Shown one piece after another: positions 25,379-33,268 of a stretch of 64,000 nt of DNA. Numbering within the stretch: position 1 is the first letter of the stretch; each line of letters opens with the position of its first letter. Below the pieces are notes generated by a model. It did no database searches, was not told where the DNA came from, and saw only the letters and a program-made list of their open reading frames with translations. The position numbers and the translations under genes were made by a program. Source of the stretch: Saccharopolyspora soli (GTDB lineage: Bacteria > Actinomycetota > Actinomycetes > Mycobacteriales > Pseudonocardiaceae); assembly GCF_022678645.1 (NCBI RefSeq), contig NZ_JALBWV010000010.1, positions 117,596-181,595 of the forward strand, given 5' to 3'.

Positions 25379-26797
25379 TCAGCTGTCGTCTTCGCGCTTC
25401 TCCGCGTCGTCGCCCTCGGCGGAGTCGTCGGACCGCGCCGCCTCGTCGGCCTCGGCTCGGCGGATCGCGGCGATCGGGTCGTCCAGATCGGCGGAGCCCG
25501 CACCCCAGCGGTCGGCGAAGTCCAGCGGCTCGTCCAGGTCCGAGCTGTCCGGCAGCAGGTCGGGGTGGTCCCAGACCCGGTCCCGGCTGTCGACGCCGTG
25601 CCGCTCGGTCATCAAACGCCAGAGGTTCGCGGCGTCGCGCATCCGGCGCGGCCGCAGCTCCAGGCCGATGAGCGTGGCGAAGGTCTGTTCGGCTGGCCCG
25701 CCGGTCGCCCGACGCCGTCGGACGGTCTCACCCAGCGCGTCGGCCCCTGGCAGTCGCTCGCCGACGGCGTCCGCCACGACGACGTCCACCCAGCCCTCGA
25801 CCAGCGCGAGCAGCGTCTCCAGGCGGTTCAGCGCGGCCTGCTGCTCCGGCGTGTTCTTCGGCTCAAGCATCCCGGAGCCCATCAGCTCCTGCATCGAACT
25901 CGGGTTGGTCGGATCGACCTTGCCAGCCAGGTCCTCCAGCGCGGAGGTGTCGATGTGGATGCCGCGGGCGTACTCCTCGACGGTCGCCAGCAACCGCTGG
26001 CCCAGCCACGACACGTGGCTGAACAGCCGGTGGTGCGCGGCCTCCCGCGCGGCCAGGAACACGGTCGCCTCGCTGATCGGCCGGTCCAAGCCCTCGACGA
26101 AGCGCTCGATGTTGGCGGGCAGCAACGCCGCGGTGCCCGCCGGGCCCAGCGGCAGGCCGACGTCGGTGGAGGTCAGCACCTCGCCGCCGAGCTGGGCCAA
26201 GCCGTTGCCGAGCTGCGAGCCGAAGGTCATCCCGCCCATCTGCCCGAGCATGGACAGTAGCGGTCCCGCCGCCTGCTTCGCCTCCTCCGGCAGCGCTTCG
26301 AGCCACGCGTTGGACATCCGCTGCGCGACCGGGTCGCACAACTGCTGCCAGGTCGGCAGGGTCTTCTCCACCCAGTCGACCGACGACCAGGTCTGCACCG
26401 CGCGCACCCCGGCGGGCAGTGACGTGGTGGCGTCCAGCCACAGCTCGGCCAGCCGCACCGCGTCCTCGATCGCCTTCACCTGCTCCTGGCTCGGGCGCTC
26501 GGTGCGTTTGTTGTTGTGCAGCTGTTGCACCGCGAGCTGCTTCGCGAGCTCGTAGTTCACCGGGCCGGAGCTCCCACCGCTGGAATGGCTGAGCGCCTGG
26601 CCGAGTTGGGTCAACATCTGGCCGAGCTGGCCGATGTCGAAGTTCGGCATGCCGCCCGGTCCGGGCATGCCGCCAAGGCCGAAACCGGGCAGATCCCCGG
26701 AGTTTCCGGCGCCGCCCTCCGAGCGGCCTTGCGACGAATCGCCCTTGTCAGGGTCGTCGGGGTCCTGCGAGCTGAACCCGAACGGCAAGTTGGTCAT
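25379..26797 (-). CDS. Zinc-dependent metalloprotease-like protein, DUF2342 family
   Basis: The protein has 472 residues. A disordered Gly/Pro/Met N-terminus (about 75 residues) leads into the all-helical DUF2342 domain. In place of HExxH it has REAAHH (FLAAREAAHHRLFSHVSWL), which is normal for this actinobacterial family, and EGWVDVVVADAVGERLPG follows. The C-terminal 70 residues are acidic. It corresponds to Rv3195. Proteolysis has been proposed for the family but is not demonstrated. It is divergent from the PDZ-protease gene, as in mycobacteria. Confidence 0.87.
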   Translation of the reverse strand: MTNLPFGFSSQDPDDPDKGDSSQGRSEGGAGNSGDLPGFGLGGMPGPGGMPNFDIGQLGQMLTQLGQALSHSSGGSSGPVNYELAKQLAVQQLHNNKRTERPSQEQVKAIEDAVRLAELWLDATTSLPAGVRAVQTWSSVDWVEKTLPTWQQLCDPVAQRMSNAWLEALPEEAKQAAGPLLSMLGQMGGMTFGSQLGNGLAQLGGEVLTSTDVGLPLGPAGTAALLPANIERFVEGLDRPISEATVFLAAREAAHHRLFSHVSWLGQRLLATVEEYARGIHIDTSALEDLAGKVDPTNPSSMQELMGSGMLEPKNTPEQQAALNRLETLLALVEGWVDVVVADAVGERLPGADALGETVRRRRATGGPAEQTFATLIGLELRPRRMRDAANLWRLMTERHGVDSRDRVWDHPDLLPDSSDLDEPLDFADRWGAGSADLDDPIAAIRRAEADEAARSDDSAEGDDAEKREDDS

Positions 26798-26956
26798 AGT
26801 TCCACCGTACGCGGCAGCAACCGTCCCACATAGTCATCAGTGCTCGCCGGAGGCGAACATCCAACAGCCCGTCCGCCAACTCGTTTTGCGTGGCGGTACC
26901 GGTGTCCGAGGCTCGATCCACATGAGGTCTGCTCACGTCGCCCGGCGTCGAACACG

Positions 26957-26962
26957 TACGCT
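26957..26962 (+). promoter_or_regulatory. Putative -10 box (TACGCT) of the PDZ-Lon-like gene
   Basis: TACGCT lies 8 nt before GTG 26971 with no Shine-Dalgarno, consistent with leaderless transcription. Confidence 0.4.
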
Positions 26963-26970
26963 GTCGCCTC

Positions 26971-27996
26971 GTGAACCGCCGTACCTGGACGCTGCTGACA
27001 AGCGTCGTGCTGGTCGTCGCCTTCGGTCTCCTCGGTGCGTTCGTCCGGGTGCCGTACGTGGCGCTCGGACCGGGGCCGACCTACGACACCCTCGGGCTCG
27101 ACGGCGAGATCCCGGTCATCAGCATCGATGGTCAGCAGACCTTCCCGACCGGCGGGCACCTGAATATGACGACCGTGTCGGTGACCGACCAGCTGTCGCT
27201 GTTCGGCGCGCTGGGGTTGTGGGTCAGCGGCCGGTACGCGCTGGCGCCGCGCGAGCTGTACTTCCCGCCGGACAAGAGCGAGCAGCAGATCGAGCAGGAG
27301 AACACCGAGGCGTTCAACGACTCGCAGACCACGGCGGAAACCGCTGCCCTGCGCTACCTCGGCTACCCGACGAAGGTGGTGGCAGGGGAGATCGTCAAGG
27401 GCAGCCCGGCCGACGGCGTGCTCGAACCCGGCGATCATCTGCTGACGGCCAACGGCCAACCGATGACCGAAGCGGGATCGCTGCGGGCGGCGTTGCTCGG
27501 CACCAAGCCCGGAGACCGGGTGGAGCTCCGCTTCCGGCACGCCGACCAGCCCGAGCGGGTCGCCAGCGTGCAGTTGGCGGCGAATCCAGGCCGCGAGCCG
27601 CAGGGCTTCCTGGGGGTGGCCGCGGCCGAGCGGCCGGACGTCAACTTCAACATCAAGATCAGCCTGGCCGATGTGGGCGGGCCGTCTGCGGGGCTGATGT
27701 TCGCCCTGGCAATCGTCGACAAGCTGACGCCGGGCGAGCTCAACGGTGGCAAGTTCATCGCGGGCACCGGGGAGATCGACCCGAACGGCGTGGTGGGGCA
27801 GATCGGTGGGATCCCGTTCAAGATGGTCAAGGCGCGTGAAGCGGGCGCAACGACCTTCCTGGTGCCAGCGGGGAACTGCGCCGAGGCCAAGGCGCAGGCC
27901 CCGGAGGGGCTGCAACTGGTCAAGGTCGGCACCCTCGACGACGCCACCAAAGCCCTCGACGCCCTCCGCGCGGGTAAAACCCCGGCCAGCTGCTGA
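26971..27996 (+). CDS. Membrane-anchored PDZ/Lon-like serine protease (YlbL family)
   Basis: The 341-aa protein has an N-terminal TM helix (LLTSVVLVVAFGLLGAFV). The extracytoplasmic PDZ domain (about 135-215, VVAGEIVKGSPADGVLEPGD) is followed by a Lon (S16) catalytic domain. The Ser-Lys dyad is Ser239 in GGPSAG and Lys284 in IPFKMVKA, 45 residues apart as in Lon. It corresponds to Rv3194c. Unlike Lon it has no ATPase domain and faces outwards. GTG 26971 follows from the -10 box and the TM helix position. Confidence 0.9.
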   Translation: MNRRTWTLLTSVVLVVAFGLLGAFVRVPYVALGPGPTYDTLGLDGEIPVISIDGQQTFPTGGHLNMTTVSVTDQLSLFGALGLWVSGRYALAPRELYFPPDKSEQQIEQENTEAFNDSQTTAETAALRYLGYPTKVVAGEIVKGSPADGVLEPGDHLLTANGQPMTEAGSLRAALLGTKPGDRVELRFRHADQPERVASVQLAANPGREPQGFLGVAAAERPDVNFNIKISLADVGGPSAGLMFALAIVDKLTPGELNGGKFIAGTGEIDPNGVVGQIGGIPFKMVKAREAGATTFLVPAGNCAEAKAQAPEGLQLVKVGTLDDATKALDALRAGKTPASC

Positions 27997-28004
27997 CGCG
28001 TGGC

Positions 28005-28089
28005 TTACATGATGTCGGGGATCCCGGACCGAGACGGCGTCTGAGGTTCCGCTACCCGCACCGCTACGCGAAACGAGTACGAAGACAGG
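28005..28089 (-). repeat. Dispersed MITE-like repeat, copy D (partial)
   Basis: It is the reverse complement of about 2825-2905 in copy A with only scattered changes, and ends with CGAAGACAGG (28080-28089), identical to the outer end of copy B. The other terminal repeat is missing. It fills the gap between two convergent genes. Confidence 0.65.
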
Positions 28090-28092
28090 CTC

Positions 28093-28632
28093 CTATTCCG
28101 CGAAGGTGGCGTGCAGGGCGGTTAGCAGGTTCGGGGCCAGCGACGGGTCCTGGATGACTTCGCCGCCGGTGCCGCCGTCGCTGGAGCGCAGCCGCATCAC
28201 GCACGTCTCGCCGCCGTCCCGCAGCACCGCCGCGACCAGTCGCGCCTCGCGGCGCTCCGGGTGCTCGGCGGCGGCCTGCCGCGCCGCCTCGGCGTCGCCG
28301 GGCAGCTCCGCCTCCGCCTCCGGCGGCAGCACCACGATCTCCTGCACCAGCGCGCAGCCGGAAACCTGCTCCGGCCACTCGATGCGCCCCAACGCCTCGG
28401 CGAGGTCCTCGGCGGGCAGCGCTTCCTGCGCGATCGGCGTCAGCGCCGCGGCCGGGTCGAGCTGGTCGGCCAGCCCCGGTTCGGCGGCCAGCAGCCGATG
28501 GGTGGGCACGAGGGCGAACACCTGGGTGGGCTGGTCCCAACCGGCGGCGTCGACGAACTCCTCGATCTCGCGGGCGGCCGACGGCAGCGCAGCGGTCAGA
28601 TCCTCTGGCGTGTGCGGTGGCATGCCGCTCAT
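28093..28632 (-). CDS. PPA1309-family protein
   Basis: The 179-aa soluble protein runs IEEFVDAAGWDQPTQVFALV, then PTHRLLAAEP, and later EWPEQVSGCALVQEIVVLPP. It ends with MRLRSSDGGTGGEVIQDPSL. These features match the PPA1309 family, which is restricted to actinobacteria and usually located beside the YlbL-like protease and UPF0182 genes. The function is unknown. The first and fourth codons are both ATG. Confidence 0.75.
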   Translation of the reverse strand: MSGMPPHTPEDLTAALPSAAREIEEFVDAAGWDQPTQVFALVPTHRLLAAEPGLADQLDPAAALTPIAQEALPAEDLAEALGRIEWPEQVSGCALVQEIVVLPPEAEAELPGDAEAARQAAAEHPERREARLVAAVLRDGGETCVMRLRSSDGGTGGEVIQDPSLAPNLLTALHATFAE

Positions 28633-28819
28633 CGTCGCACCGCCGCATCCGGCGGTCTCCGTCGGCCGCGCCGGTAACCTGCCAAAGATGTCCGCTTAAT
28701 CCAGTTCGCGAAGGCCCTTCCAGGAACTTCTGGGTGGGGTCGTAGAGTTGAACATCACGAGGGCGGCCGGTGCCACCGGACCGCTCACTGCCTGCTGATC
28801 GTCACCAGGAGCGTGCGTT

Positions 28820-31714
28820 GTGGCCATGCGGCCCCCGGTAGGAATGCCGAAACTGTCCCGGCGAAGCCGAATCCTGCTGATTCTCGGCGGCATCGTGCTG
28901 GTCGCTCTGATCGCCGGATCGCGAATGCTGGGCACCTACGTGGACTGGCTGTGGTTCGGCGAGGTCGGTTATCGGCAGGTCTTCACCGTCCAACTGCTGT
29001 CCCGCACTGGGCTGGGCGTGGCCGCGGCCATCTTCCTCGGCGCGGTGCTGGCCCTGAACCTGTGGATCGCCTACCGCAGTCGTCCGGTGTTCGTGCCGGT
29101 CAGCGGGCCGGACGATCCGCTGGCCCGGTACCGCACGGTGCTCACCGAGCGATCCCGCCTGTTCGGCCTCGGCGTGCCGATCGTGGTGGGCGTGATCGGT
29201 GGCCTGGCCGCCCAGTCCGACTGGCAGACCCTGCAGCTGTTCCTGCACAGCGTGCCGTTCGGCCAGGTCGACCCCGAATTCGGCAAGGACATCAGCTTCT
29301 ACACCTTCGAGCTGCCGTTCTGGCGCTTCCTGCTGTCGTGGGCGTTCATCGCGGTCACCGTGTCCTTCATCGGCGCGCTGATCACGCACTACATCTTCGG
29401 CGGCATCCGGCTGGCGGGCCGCTCCGGTCAGCTGTCCATGCCCGCCCGCGTCCAGCTGGCCGTGCTGGCCGGTCTGTTCGTGCTGCTCAAGGCCGTCGAC
29501 TACTTCCTGGACCGCTACGACCTGCTGCTGTCGCAGCGCAACCCGCTGTTCACCGGTGCCAGCTACACCGACCTGAACGCGGTGATGCCCGCGAAGCTGA
29601 TCCTGATGTGCATCGCGGCGTTCTGCGCGCTCGCGTTCTTCGCGGTGATCTTCCTGAAGAACCTGCAGATCCCGGCGCTGGCGACGGTCCTGCTGGTGCT
29701 CTCCAGCGTGGTCGTCGGGGCGGTGTGGCCAGCGTTGCTGGAGCAGTTCTCGGTGCGCCCCAACGCCAACCAGCGGGAGGCGCAGTCGATCGAGCGCAAC
29801 CTCGCGGCCACGAAGTCGGCGTTCAACATCGGCGGCCAGAACGTCCAGTTCATCGACTACGCGGGCCGCACCCAGCTGCAGCCCAACGAGGTGGCCGCCG
29901 ACCAGGGCACCATCCCCAACATCCGGCTGCTCGACCCGAACGTGCTGGCCCCGACGTTCACCCAGCTGACCCAGCAGTACAACTTCTACGGCTTCCCCGA
30001 CAAGCTGGACATCGACCGGTACCGGGATGCCAACGGTCAGCTGCACGACTACCTGGTCGCACTGCGCGAGATCAACACCGACCGGCTGGCCGTCAACCAG
30101 CAGAACTGGATCAACCGGCACACCGTCTACACGCACGGCAACGGCTTCGTCGCCGCGCCCGCCGACCGCGTCGACACCACGCTCCAGGAGGGCGCGACCC
30201 AGGGCGGCTACCCGGTGTTCCAGATCAGCGACGTGGCCAACCACGGCCAAGGCGCGATCCCGGTCCAACAGCCGCGGGTGTACTACGGCGAGCTGGCCGG
30301 TCGCAGCGACTACGCGATCGTCGGTGGCAACCCGGGCACGCCAGCGCGCGAATACGACACCGATCAGCAGAAGTACACCTACACCGGCAAGGGCGGCGTT
30401 CCGGTCGGCGGACTGTTCCAGCGGGTGGTGTTCGCCGCCTACTACGGCGAGCGCAACTTCTTGTTCAGCAGCGAGATCGGCAGTGATTCGAAGATCATCT
30501 ACGAGCGGAACCCGCGGGACCGGGTGCAGAAGGTCGCGCCCTGGCTCAAGCTCGACGGCGACCCGTACCCGGCGGTGATCGACGGCCGGATCAAGTGGAT
30601 CGTTGACGGCTACACCACGCTGAACAACTACCCGTACTCGCAGTTGACCGAGCTCGGCGAAGCCACCAACGACACGCTCAGCGGCGTCGAACGGCAGCCC
30701 AACCAGCAGATCAACTACATCCGCAACTCGGTCAAGGCGACCGTCGACGCCTACGACGGCAGCGTCGACCTCTACGCGGTGGACGAGCGGGACCCGGTGC
30801 TCAAGGCGTGGGAAGGCGTCTTCCCCGGCGTGGTCAAACCGGCCAGCGCGATCAGCCCGCAGCTGCGCGACCACTTCCGCTTCCCGGAGGACATGTTCAA
30901 GGTCCAGCGCACGCTGCTCACCCAGTACCACGTGGACAACCCCGGTGACTTCTTCTCGAACCAGACCTTCTGGCAGGTGCCGTCCGACCCGACCAGTCGC
31001 GGTAACACGGCAAGCACCGAGGGACAGCAGCCCCCGTACTACGTGCTGGCCCAGGTCGGTGAGCAGCAGCGACCGGAGTTCCAGCTGACCAGTGCGCTCA
31101 CCGCGTTGCGTCGCGAGAACCTGGCGGCCTGGGTTTCGGCGTCCTCCGAACCGAACAACTACGGCAAGCTCACCGTGCTGCGACTACCGACCATCAACTC
31201 GACTCCGGGGCCGAACCAGGTCCAGAACCAGATGGAGTCGACGCCCGAGGTCACCGAGAACCGCACGCTGTTCAACAACCCGAACGTGACCGCGATCTTC
31301 GGCAACCTGCTGACCCTGCCGGTCGCGGGCGGCCTGCTCTACGTCGAACCGATCTACATCCAGCGCAACGAGCAGAACTCCTATCCGCAGCTGGCGCGGG
31401 TGCTGGTGTCCTTCGGCGGCAAGGTCGGCTTCTCCGAAACCCTCGCCGGGGCGCTGGAGGAAGTCTTCGGCACCGGCGCCGGGCAGTCCACCCAACCCGG
31501 CCAGAACTCCCAGCAACCCCCGCCCCAGAACCAGCCGCCGCAGACGACGCCGGGCAGTCCACAACTGTCCCAGGCGGTGTCTGACATCCGGGCGGCCCTG
31601 GACCACATCCGGCAGGCCCAGCAATCCGGCAACTTCGCCGATCTCGGCGCGGCCTACCAGCAGCTCGACGACGCGGTGAGGCGCTTCGAGCAGTCCCAGG
31701 GCAGCGGGGGCTGA
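28820..31714 (+). CDS. UPF0182 family multi-pass membrane protein
   Basis: The 964-aa protein has about seven TM helices in the first 310 residues (start RRSRILLILGGIVLVALI). A long extracytoplasmic domain follows with the family's conserved segments (QYNFYGFPDKLDIDRY and YPQLARVLVSFGGKVGFSETL). A Gln/Pro-rich linker (GQNSQQPPPQNQPPQ) leads to a C-terminal helix hairpin. It corresponds to Rv3193c. GTG 28820 is preceded by GGAGCG. UPF0182 proteins are widespread in actinobacteria, with no established function. Confidence 0.92.
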   Translation: MAMRPPVGMPKLSRRSRILLILGGIVLVALIAGSRMLGTYVDWLWFGEVGYRQVFTVQLLSRTGLGVAAAIFLGAVLALNLWIAYRSRPVFVPVSGPDDPLARYRTVLTERSRLFGLGVPIVVGVIGGLAAQSDWQTLQLFLHSVPFGQVDPEFGKDISFYTFELPFWRFLLSWAFIAVTVSFIGALITHYIFGGIRLAGRSGQLSMPARVQLAVLAGLFVLLKAVDYFLDRYDLLLSQRNPLFTGASYTDLNAVMPAKLILMCIAAFCALAFFAVIFLKNLQIPALATVLLVLSSVVVGAVWPALLEQFSVRPNANQREAQSIERNLAATKSAFNIGGQNVQFIDYAGRTQLQPNEVAADQGTIPNIRLLDPNVLAPTFTQLTQQYNFYGFPDKLDIDRYRDANGQLHDYLVALREINTDRLAVNQQNWINRHTVYTHGNGFVAAPADRVDTTLQEGATQGGYPVFQISDVANHGQGAIPVQQPRVYYGELAGRSDYAIVGGNPGTPAREYDTDQQKYTYTGKGGVPVGGLFQRVVFAAYYGERNFLFSSEIGSDSKIIYERNPRDRVQKVAPWLKLDGDPYPAVIDGRIKWIVDGYTTLNNYPYSQLTELGEATNDTLSGVERQPNQQINYIRNSVKATVDAYDGSVDLYAVDERDPVLKAWEGVFPGVVKPASAISPQLRDHFRFPEDMFKVQRTLLTQYHVDNPGDFFSNQTFWQVPSDPTSRGNTASTEGQQPPYYVLAQVGEQQRPEFQLTSALTALRRENLAAWVSASSEPNNYGKLTVLRLPTINSTPGPNQVQNQMESTPEVTENRTLFNNPNVTAIFGNLLTLPVAGGLLYVEPIYIQRNEQNSYPQLARVLVSFGGKVGFSETLAGALEEVFGTGAGQSTQPGQNSQQPPPQNQPPQTTPGSPQLSQAVSDIRAALDHIRQAQQSGNFADLGAAYQQLDDAVRRFEQSQGSGG

Positions 31715-31732
31715 CCAGCGGAGACGCAAACG

Positions 31733-31765
31733 GGGCGGGAATCGTGCCAGCGATCCCGCCCTCTT
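31733..31765 (+). terminator. Terminator after the UPF0182 gene
   Basis: GGGCGGGAATCG and CGATCCCGCCC pair (one bulge) around a 6-nt loop and are followed by CTCTTGCTTT. Confidence 0.65.
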
Positions 31766-31823
31766 GCTTTCCGCCGTCCGATCGAGTGCAAAATGCGGTA
31801 CGTCACTTCTCTGGCCAGGCGAT

Positions 31824-31852
31824 TTGCACTAAGGTTCCGCGCCCCGTAAAGT
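31824..31852 (+). promoter_or_regulatory. Promoter of the first tRNA-fMet gene
   Basis: TTGCAC (31824-31829) and TAAAGT (31847-31852) with exactly 17 bp between them lie 14 bp before the mature tRNA 5' end. Confidence 0.65.
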
Positions 31853-31866
31853 TAGGGGCACAACGA

Positions 31867-31940
31867 CGCGGGGTGGAGCAGCTCGGTAGCTCGCTGGGCT
31901 CATAACCCAGAGGTCGCAGGTTCGAATCCTGTCCCCGCTA
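31867..31940 (+). tRNA. Initiator tRNA-fMet(CAU), copy 1
   Basis: The 74-nt cloverleaf has anticodon CAT in the loop CTCATAA. The anticodon stem has three G-C pairs in a row (GGG/CCC) and position 1 (C) is unpaired with position 72 (T). Both are marks of the initiator tRNA. The acceptor stem is GCGGGG/CCCCGC, and the T-loop TTCGAAT is canonical. The 3' CCA is not encoded. Confidence 0.97.
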
Positions 31941-31954
31941 CGATTCAGATGTTC

Positions 31955-31986
31955 AAGGGCCCCAGGCTTCGCCTGGGGCCCTTTTC
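31955..31986 (+). terminator. Terminator of tRNA-fMet copy 1
   Basis: A 13-bp perfect stem (31955-31967 with 31971-31983, AAGGGCCCCAGGC) and a 3-nt loop end in a short T-run (CCCTTTT). Confidence 0.85.
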
Positions 31987-32005
31987 CCGTTGTTCCTATT
32001 TCCTT

Positions 32006-32105
32006 ACGGGGGCCGAGCCCCCGTAGACCCCCACGGTGCGGTGGTCGCCTTCGAGTTTGCTCCCTGCTTTTGTGGGCGTTCCCGGCCTGCGTTCTGGACC
32101 AGCCT
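32006..32105 (+). repeat. Stable-RNA tail element, copy T1
   Basis: It starts with a 9-bp hairpin (TACGGGGGC-CGA-GCCCCCGTA), then CCCCCACGGTGCGGTGG, and ends CCCGGCCTG...GGACCAGCC. It lies about 20 bp after the tRNA terminator. Near-identical T2 lies at 32477-32573 and diverged T3 at 38714-38809 after tmRNA. Confidence 0.7.
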
Positions 32106-32337
32106 TTTTGTTGGGCGTGCTCTGGTTGTCGTGGTCCAGTGAGTTGGTCTTGGTCCGGTGGGTAACTGCCTGGGCCGATGTTCGGGTCTGGGCTGGGGCT
32201 GGGGCTGGTGATTCGGGGTCGGGGTGTGGGGTGGTGTTTTTGCTGGTTGGTTGGGGTTTTGGGTTTTTGGGGACCCCCTTGTTCGGGGGTTTTTGTCGGC
32301 GTGTAGGGTTACTCGTACAAGTTAAGAACGCACACGG
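32106..32337. other. G/T-rich spacer between the two tRNA-fMet genes
   Basis: Positions 32160-32300 are strikingly G/T-rich on the plus strand (many GGGG and TTTT runs). They end in a hairpin with T-run (ACCCCC-TTGTTC-GGGGGT-TTTT, 32273-32294). No gene is supported; a long plus-strand open frame crossing the tRNA is an artefact. Confidence 0.5.
32293..32321 (+). promoter_or_regulatory. Probable promoter of the second tRNA-fMet gene
   Basis: TTGTCG (32293-32298) and TACAAG (32316-32321) are 17 bp apart and 16 bp before the tRNA. The sequence differs from the promoter of copy 1, so the duplication did not copy the promoter or it has diverged. Confidence 0.5.
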
Positions 32338-32411
32338 CGCGGGGTGGAGCAGCTCGGTAGCTCGCTGGGCTCATAACCCAGAGGTCGCAGGTTCGAATCC
32401 TGTCCCCGCTA
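32338..32411 (+). tRNA. Initiator tRNA-fMet(CAU), copy 2
   Basis: It is identical to copy 1 over all 74 positions, 471 bp downstream, with the same downstream terminator and tail element. Confidence 0.97.
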
Positions 32412-32425
32412 CGATTCCGATGTTC

Positions 32426-32457
32426 AAGGGCCCCAGGCTTCGCCTGGGGCCCTTTTC
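32426..32457 (+). terminator. Terminator of tRNA-fMet copy 2
   Basis: It has the same 13-bp stem as copy 1 (32426-32438 with 32442-32454), followed by TT and CCCG. Confidence 0.85.
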
Positions 32458-32476
32458 CCGTTGTTCCTATTTCCTT

Positions 32477-32573
32477 ACGGGGCCGAGCCCCCGTAGACCC
32501 CCACGGTGCGGTGGTCGCCTTCGAGTTTGCTCCCTGCGTTTTTGTCGTGCCCGGCCTGGGTTGTGGACCAGCC
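32477..32573 (+). repeat. Stable-RNA tail element, copy T2
   Basis: It repeats T1 with a one-base deletion in the hairpin and changes after GCTCCCTGC; it ends CCCGGCCTGGGTTGTGGACC. Confidence 0.7.
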
Positions 32574-32701
32574 TTTGTTCGGTGCTCAATTGCTGTGCGA
32601 CGGAACCTGCAAGAGCGTGGCCGGTGGGTGCTTGGGTTGGTGGTTGTGTTGAAGGCCCAGGGTGGGCTGGGCCTTCTTTTCGGGTTGGGTTCTTTTCGGG
32701 G

Positions 32702-33073
32702 TTAGGAGAGGCCCTCGGCCCATTGGCGGGCGCAGGCTGGGGAGCACACCCTTCCCTCTCCTCTTACCGCGCCTGCTGGGCGCATGGTTCTTCCGCACAC
32801 CATGCACGCATCGGTTTCGCCGTCGCGTTGCATGGGTATCAAGGACTTGGCTCGCTCGGTGACCTTGCTGGCCATCCTCGTCTTGCTCTCGGCGACTTTC
32901 GTCCGCAACCAACTTCGATGCACTCCCAGCACCTCCTGACTCGGCCGCTCGTCGGCCGCCAACTGGACGGCCATGTGCAGAGTGCTCATGACTTGACGTA
33001 GTTGGGCAGTTCCAGAACGTGATAACACCTCATTGCGCGGCGAAGAACCCCCATCCAGGCGAACCGCCGTCAT
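32702..33073 (-). CDS. Hypothetical protein with C-terminal zinc-finger-like motif
   Basis: The protein has about 123 residues. The C-terminus has four Cys spaced as a small zinc finger (CMVCGR followed by VCSPACARQWAEGL). The part before it is helical and basic (KVAESKTRMASKVTERAKSL). The start is uncertain; the frame is open to 33139 and no clear RBS is visible at either ATG. It follows the tandem tRNA region on the opposite strand and is divergent from the PadR gene. No family was recognised. Confidence 0.55.
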   Translation of the reverse strand: MTAVRLDGGSSPRNEVLSRSGTAQLRQVMSTLHMAVQLAADERPSQEVLGVHRSWLRTKVAESKTRMASKVTERAKSLIPMQRDGETDACMVCGRTMRPAGAVRGEGRVCSPACARQWAEGLS

Positions 33074-33193
33074 GCTCGTCGCAATGCGTGCAGGCATCCA
33101 GCGGCAGACGTGTGCACCCCGTGTCCGCTGGCACCACACCGCCAGTCATCCGGCGCTCGCGCCAATGGCGCAATCGTTCGTCCACTTGGACCA

Positions 33194-33215
33194 GTCCACT
33201 GCAACCACAGTGGAC
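33194..33215. promoter_or_regulatory. Palindrome upstream of the PadR gene
   Basis: GTCCACTG-CAACCA-CAGTGGAC is a perfect 8-bp inverted repeat. A further half-site (TGTGGAC, 33231-33237) is closer to the gene. It is a likely autoregulatory operator (inference). Confidence 0.45.
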
Positions 33216-33268
33216 AGAACTGGGGACCATTGTGGACAGCAGCGCGGTGGCATGGCACCGTTGCAGAT

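Noticed and set aside
25263..26555. 430-codon plus-strand frame opposite the DUF2342 gene
   Set aside because: Ser/Arg-rich shadow composition with no motif; the minus strand is clearly coding.
28802..30931. 709-codon open frame on the minus strand opposite UPF0182
   Set aside because: Antisense shadow; composition is His/Asp/Val repeats without any domain, while the plus strand matches a known family over its full length.
32036..33001. 321-codon plus-strand frame across the tRNA region
   Set aside because: It runs straight through tRNA-fMet copy 2, its terminator and a tail element, so it cannot be a normal gene.
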